Shown in pieces: positions 7,326 to 10,323 of a DNA stretch of 10,323 nucleotides. The stretch spans positions 1 to 10,323 of the forward strand of contig JAAZYT010000106.1 of NCBI GenBank assembly GCA_014239505.1, given 5' to 3'. Source of the DNA: Fidelibacterota bacterium (GTDB lineage Bacteria > Fidelibacterota > Marinisomatia > Marinisomatales > TCS55). A model generated the notes under the pieces. It saw nothing but the letters and a program-made list of their open reading frames with translations, was not told the origin of the DNA and searched no databases. Made by a program: the position numbers and the translations under genes. Position 1 is the stretch's first letter, and each line of letters opens with the position of its first letter.

Positions 7326-7668
7326 TTTTTCTCCCTATTCTAATCCAATATTCTATTGCTTTTGAAACACCTAACCTTTGTGGTGTAAAAATTATAAAAC
7401 TAATCATAAAAAATACACCGATAATTACAGCAGTAAATACTGTTATTGTATCAATTGATAAATAGTATATAGCTATGATTGGAAAAATAAAAACTGCTCT
7501 ATCTAGTAATAGTAAAAAAGCCCAGTCATCTCCAGGTTTTTCTATAAACCTTATTCCACAATCAGAACAAATATCGTTTATCTGAAATTTATTCTTTCTT
7601 AAAGTTTTTTTGCCACAATTAGGGCAACAACCAAGGATTGCGCGTTTAATACATGTTGATAATTTCAA
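7318..7668 (-). CDS. DUF983 family protein: zinc ribbon plus two membrane helices
   Basis: The 116-residue protein has two CxxC pairs, Cys15/Cys18 (CPNCG) and Cys34/Cys37 (CSDCG), which should form a small zinc ribbon. A GDDWAF motif (46-51) and two hydrophobic segments (about 54-71 and 74-94) follow. This arrangement matches DUF983, whose function is unknown. There is no in-frame ATG near the N-terminus; the start is a TTG at 7668 with a modest AAGAGA about 10 bases upstream. An ATG at 7654 is out of frame. The 3' end overlaps the start of the class V enzyme gene by 8 bases, indicating a two-gene operon. Its promoter must lie between 7669 and about 7716, since the terminator of the next operon is directly upstream. 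Confidence 0.85.
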   Translation of the reverse strand: MKLSTCIKRAILGCCPNCGKKTLRKNKFQINDICSDCGIRFIEKPGDDWAFLLLLDRAVFIFPIIAIYYLSIDTITVFTAVIIGVFFMISFIIFTPQRLGVSKAIEYWIRIGRKNG

Positions 7669-7716
7669 ATAAAATAATCTCTTTATTAAAGATAAAATAA
7701 TAATGTTAATCTAAAC

Positions 7717-7743
7717 AAAAAAGCCCCACATAAATGCAGGGCT
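7717..7743 (-). terminator. Intrinsic terminator closing the exported-protein operon
   Basis: Read on the minus strand, AGCCC and GGGCT (outer ends 7743 and 7722) form the base of a hairpin that extends through G-U pairs and GCAT/ATGT to a very small loop. It is followed by TTTTTTG. It lies 46 bases after the stop of the last paralogue and just upstream of the DUF983 gene. Confidence 0.85.
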
Positions 7744-7789
7744 AATCTATTTATTATAAATTAATCTACTGTTCTACGAACAATATAAT

Positions 7790-8533
7790 TTACTTTACCA
7801 TTGTTAATACTTCTTGAGTTCTATTATATGTATGATCTGCTAGAACTTTAATTATTTTTTTCTGAAAACTTCCTTTGCCATACATTTTCTCGTAATCATC
7901 TCTAAATCCTTCAGGCAGTCCTAGAGCTCCATCTTTATCAAATCTTTTCCAACTTTTAAATGGATATACAAGCTGAAAGTCCATTTGACCTTCATTTGCA
8001 AATTTGTTTCGATAAATTCGCCTAGCAATTTTTGCATTTGTTTTTCTTAATACCTTTGTAATAGAACCAAAAGCTTCTTCAACTGCAGCTAAATTCCCTG
8101 GACCTTGTCTTACTGAGTAACTTTTAGAAAGAATGTTCTCTCCAACAGTTTCATTCTCAGGATTATAAGTTAGTTCTTCATCTCTAACCATATAAATCAC
8201 ATTTACTTCATCTGCATAAGGGCTTACATTTTTCTGCCAATCTTTAACATGATCAGCAGGAAGCGATAAATCCATATTCGAAAATGTAGTGGGTCCAAGT
8301 GCCCAACTAAAATTACCAGAATTAGGACCAGTATTTATATACCAAAGATATGCTTTAGGGCTATCTTTACCATTATGGTATTTGGCATTATGTTTTTTTA
8401 CACCATCCGTTAATGATCCAACTTTTCCTTCTCTAAGCTTAAGAGTTGAAGTTTGAAACATGACATAATCTTGACCAATAAGAGTAGCACATGTTATTAA
8501 GGGAATAATTATTCCCACGATTCGTTTTATCAT
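7790..8533 (-). CDS. Exported protein of unknown function, tandem paralogue A
   Basis: This 247-residue protein starts with a signal peptide (MIKR, then a hydrophobic run ending LIG before Gln21). It is clearly homologous to the gene just upstream along most of its length: shared blocks include GVKKHNAKYH (44-53), ADH.KDW (93-99), LTYNPENE (121-128), ARRIYRN (170-176), LVYPFKSW (188-195) and KMYGKGSF (216-223). I do not recognise the family with certainty. The pattern of two strand-helix-strand halves, each ending in an aromatic-rich strand plus SW/GP motif, recalls two fused ABM or NIPSNAP-type half barrels, but no catalytic residues can be named. AAGGA precedes the ATG and overlaps the stop of the upstream gene, which lies only 9 bases away, so the two are co-transcribed. 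It is the last gene before the terminator. Confidence 0.88.
   Translation of the reverse strand: MIKRIVGIIIPLITCATLIGQDYVMFQTSTLKLREGKVGSLTDGVKKHNAKYHNGKDSPKAYLWYINTGPNSGNFSWALGPTTFSNMDLSLPADHVKDWQKNVSPYADEVNVIYMVRDEELTYNPENETVGENILSKSYSVRQGPGNLAAVEEAFGSITKVLRKTNAKIARRIYRNKFANEGQMDFQLVYPFKSWKRFDKDGALGLPEGFRDDYEKMYGKGSFQKKIIKVLADHTYNRTQEVLTMVK
8501..8516. repeat. Inverted repeat in signal-peptide codons, copy in paralogue A
   Basis: GGGAATAATTATTCCC is a perfect 16-base palindrome covering codons 6-11 of the gene. The same arms recur at the same place in the two paralogues. Confidence 0.6.
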
Positions 8534-8542
8534 TTTTTTTCC

Positions 8543-9283
8543 TTATTTAATCATTACTCTAATTTCATCATACCAACCATCAGTATGATTATCTAAAACT
8601 TTAACAACATTCTTTTGCCAACTACCTTTACCATTTATTTTATCATAAGCAGTTGCAAAATTTGGAGGCAATCCATTGCTATTCTCAAATCGTGTCCAGC
8701 TTTCAAATGGATAAACTAAAGAAATATCTTTCCTATCAGCAGACCTAAATTGATTTCGATATACTCTTCTTGCTATATCTGCATCCAGTTTAACCAGTGT
8801 CTCTTTAATTGATTTTATTGCACCTACCACTGCTTCCATATCTTTAGATTTATTTTTTACGTCAAATACTCTCTGTAAGATACTTGTTCCAACAACTTCA
8901 TTATCTGGGTTATAAGTTAGATCTTCATCTCTAGTTGAGTATTGATAGTTATGTGAACGCGCATACCTTTCTACGTTTACTTCCCAATCTTTTGTATGAT
9001 CTGCAGAAATAGATGCATCCATATGTGATAATGTTATTGGTCCCATTATCCAAGCATATTGTCCAGAGTAAGGGCCAGTTAACACATTAAATAAATATGC
9101 TTTAGGGCCATTTTTACCATCATGGTATTTCGCATTATGCTTTTTAACACCTGACTCTAATTTTGTTATTTCTCCACCCTCTTTTAATTCAAGATATATT
9201 CCTTCAAACATAATATACTCTTGAGCAAAAAGAGTGAAACATGTAAGTAAGGGAATAATAATTCCCAAGGTTCTTTTTTTCAT
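8543..9283 (-). CDS. Exported protein of unknown function, tandem paralogue B
   Basis: This 246-residue protein has a signal peptide (MKKR, hydrophobic run, LFA before Gln21) and is the closest relative of the gene 9 bases downstream. Conserved landmarks are GVKKHNAKYH (45-54), GPITLSHMD (81-89), ADHTKDW (94-100), LTYNPDNE (122-129), ARRVYRNQF (171-179), LVYPFESW (189-196) and KINGKGSW (215-222). Conserved His, Asn and Trp residues in the first block and the Gly-rich block near the end are candidates for a binding site. There is no second Cys beyond the one in the signal region, so disulfides are unlikely. A strong AAGGAG stands at 9297-9292 before the ATG. The 81-base gap from the previous gene holds a hairpin that may influence this site. 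Function is unknown; a two-domain dimeric alpha-beta barrel fold is my guess. Confidence 0.88.
   Translation of the reverse strand: MKKRTLGIIIPLLTCFTLFAQEYIMFEGIYLELKEGGEITKLESGVKKHNAKYHDGKNGPKAYLFNVLTGPYSGQYAWIMGPITLSHMDASISADHTKDWEVNVERYARSHNYQYSTRDEDLTYNPDNEVVGTSILQRVFDVKNKSKDMEAVVGAIKSIKETLVKLDADIARRVYRNQFRSADRKDISLVYPFESWTRFENSNGLPPNFATAYDKINGKGSWQKNVVKVLDNHTDGWYDEIRVMIK
9251..9266. repeat. Inverted repeat in signal-peptide codons, copy in paralogue B
   Basis: GGGAAT and ATTCCC arms surround the 4-base centre AATA, in codons 6-11. Arms are identical to those in the other two genes while the centre differs. Confidence 0.6.
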
Positions 9284-9291
9284 AATAACTA

Positions 9292-9297
9292 CTCCTT
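9292..9297 (-). promoter_or_regulatory. Ribosome binding site of paralogue B, possible pairing partner of an upstream arm
   Basis: AAGGAG on the minus strand lies eight bases before the ATG at 9283. Five of its bases (AGGAG) are complementary to CTCCT in the 3' arm of the hairpin about 20 bases upstream, so it could be hidden when that hairpin opens. Confidence 0.6.
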
Positions 9298-9317
9298 GAT
9301 TAATATAATTAAGTCAG

Positions 9318-9336
9318 AGGAGACTAAAAATCTCCT
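9318..9336 (-). other. Small hairpin in the leader of paralogue B
   Basis: On the minus strand AGGAGA and TCTCCT pair around a 7-base T-rich loop, with a possible extra T-G pair. No T tract follows, so it is not a normal terminator. The 5' arm itself looks like a ribosome binding site, although no start codon follows at the right distance. Confidence 0.4.
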
Positions 9337-9364
9337 ACAACATATTATTTAATAATATAATAAT

Positions 9365-10120
9365 TTACCTAGTACTTTGATCTTCTAAATAAACACGCAT
9401 TTCATCATGAGTTTTTTTGGTAGTTTTTGAAACTTGTTTCAAAAACAGACCCCAGGCTCCATTACCATGTACTTTGTTGTATCTTGAAGAAAAACTTGGA
9501 CCGCTTGGAGGAGTCATGTCCGCCCAACTATCCAGTCCACTGAATGAAGCATAGATAGCGTGTCTTTCACCACCATGGATTAAATGACCCATAGTAAATG
9601 AAGCTTCACTATTCGTTTCTTTGAGAACTTCATTATAACGTTGTCTTAAATCATAGAATTCACTGTTCATACCAGGTTTTAAATGAGTGAATTGGACCCT
9701 TGTCATTTTTGAAGGTTTACTAGAACTGCTTCGATTATGACTCAAACCTTCTTGAGGCGACCAATATGAAGGGCCTATTCTTTTATCTACATAGGGCGAA
9801 ATCTTTTTTGAGCCATCAGCTCTATGCGCTTTAGAATTTGAATCAGCTGTGAATTTATCAACTTGAGACCAAGTCATGGGACCATATGTTCTTACTAACC
9901 AACCAGATTTTTCACCAGATACCACCCTATAGGTTCTAACTTTCATAATACCTTTATTATGATGCTTTTTATTATGTTCTTTCATTCCTGTCAATAATTC
10001 ATCCATGGCACCTGATTTGGGCTTTAAATATATGACCCTATATACATCTGTATTAGCCTGTCCAACTAATGCAGCACAAGTGAGTAAGGGAATAAAAATT
10101 CCCAAAATTCGTTTAATCAT
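9365..10120 (-). CDS. Exported protein of unknown function, divergent paralogue C
   Basis: The 251-residue protein shares a nearly identical signal peptide with the two genes downstream (MIKR, hydrophobic run, LVG before Gln21), but its mature part has diverged. Recognisable common blocks are GMKEHNKKHH (45-54), GPMTWSQVD (80-88), SFSGLDSW (192-199, equal to the YPFxSW block of the others) and KVHGNGAW (216-223). The middle differs: a Ser-rich linker (131-137) joins the halves, and the second half opens with RVQFTHLKPGM, a strand plus LKPG turn that is common in NIPSNAP and ABM-type proteins. The first half has the analogous VIYLKPKSG at 29-37, which supports an internal duplication. GAGG lies seven bases before the ATG, only 15 bases after the preceding stop. 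Function is unknown. Confidence 0.87.
   Translation of the reverse strand: MIKRILGIFIPLLTCAALVGQANTDVYRVIYLKPKSGAMDELLTGMKEHNKKHHNKGIMKVRTYRVVSGEKSGWLVRTYGPMTWSQVDKFTADSNSKAHRADGSKKISPYVDKRIGPSYWSPQEGLSHNRSSSSKPSKMTRVQFTHLKPGMNSEFYDLRQRYNEVLKETNSEASFTMGHLIHGGERHAIYASFSGLDSWADMTPPSGPSFSSRYNKVHGNGAWGLFLKQVSKTTKKTHDEMRVYLEDQSTR
10088..10103. repeat. Inverted repeat in signal-peptide codons, copy in paralogue C
   Basis: GGGAAT and ATTCCC arms surround the centre AAAA, in codons 6-11. This copy sits in the most divergent paralogue, yet keeps both arms unchanged. Confidence 0.6.
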
Positions 10121-10135
10121 TTTTTACCTCGGTTT

Positions 10136-10323
10136 CTATTTTTTAAATGTGATCTCTCTCATCATTTTTTGATCTAAAATTTTTCGCATTTTAGGGAACG
10201 TTCCTGTGATTTGATTTTGTTGGTCTCTTGATATTGCTTTTCTCGCCTTTTCTTGAGCTTTTTCCCATTTTTTATTATTTTTAGGATTACTATCAAATAT
10301 AGCTAAGTTTTTATACTTTACCA
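10136..10323 (-). CDS. 3' end of an unidentified gene, first visible member of the operon
   Basis: Only the last 61 codons and a TAG stop are inside the window; the start lies beyond the right edge. The visible part opens with VKYKNLAIFD, continues into a lysine- and glutamine-rich helix (WEKAQEKARKAISRDQQNQ) and ends MMREITFKK. The strand followed by an aromatic/aspartate turn and an amphipathic helix could correspond to the LVYPFxSWxRFD segment of the three downstream proteins, but the glycine-rich KxxGxG block is missing, so kinship is only a suggestion. The stop is 15 bases before the ATG of the next gene, which makes it part of the same transcript. I cannot assign a family. Confidence 0.75.
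   Translation of the reverse strand, partial: VKYKNLAIFDSNPKNNKKWEKAQEKARKAISRDQQNQITGTFPKMRKILDQKMMREITFKK

Larger units (their letters stand above)
7790..10120 (-). repeat. Tandem array of three paralogous genes
   Basis: Three consecutive genes of 246-251 codons encode homologous exported proteins. The two downstream copies are close to each other and the upstream copy is divergent, which suggests an old duplication followed by a more recent one. Gaps are 81 bases (between the divergent and the middle copy) and 9 bases (between the two close copies). Confidence 0.85.

Noticed and set aside
8486..8533. Lipoprotein signal in the three paralogues (LLTC or LITC, Cys15)
   Set aside because: The residue before Cys is Thr rather than Gly, Ala or Ser, and the hydrophobic run continues past the Cys, so ordinary cleavage before Gln21 fits better.
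9318..9336. Intrinsic terminator between paralogues C and B
   Set aside because: The stem is only six or seven bases and no T tract follows on the minus strand.

Overview
The window is AT-rich, gene-dense and looks chromosomal, with ten protein genes I trust, one doubtful small gene, and two of the ten cut by the window edges. I see no tRNA, rRNA, CRISPR array, insertion sequence or attachment site. Clear Shine-Dalgarno sequences precede most genes, and several proteins carry export signals whose likely cleavage site is followed by Gln. Together with the mix of exported peptidase-type enzymes and a DUF983 protein, this suggests a marine bacterium of the FCB group, perhaps Marinimicrobia (SAR406) or a relative. 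That placement is inference; no marker gene is present.

Left block (1-1246, minus strand): a DapA/NAL-superfamily lyase is followed after one base by the N-terminus of an aldehyde dehydrogenase resembling 2,5-dioxovalerate (alpha-ketoglutarate semialdehyde) dehydrogenase. This pair normally forms the last two steps from a sugar acid, or from hydroxyproline, to 2-oxoglutarate.

Central block (1362-6157, plus strand): a possible two-helix membrane peptide, an exported amidohydrolase, an intrinsic terminator, an exported M24 Xaa-Pro aminopeptidase and an NhaC-family antiporter. The peptidase and antiporter overlap by ATGA. The antiporter gene runs 8 bases into the convergent minus-strand unit made of a DUF983 zinc-ribbon membrane protein and a class V PLP enzyme (6150-7668), also joined by an 8-base overlap. 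Peptide trimming outside the cytoplasm, ion-coupled transport and a lyase/dehydrogenase pair would fit use of proline- or hydroxyproline-containing peptides. This is a hypothesis from neighbourhood only.

Right block (7717-10323, minus strand): an apparent operon of three homologous exported proteins of about 250 residues, preceded by the 3' end of a fourth gene and closed by an intrinsic terminator. I do not recognise the family with certainty; each protein looks like two tandem alpha/beta half-domains, perhaps of the ABM/NIPSNAP (dimeric alpha-beta barrel) kind. The signal-peptide coding ends of the three genes are strikingly conserved and share an inverted repeat, and the leader of the middle gene can form two alternative pairings around its ribosome binding site. 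This is the most unusual part of the window.
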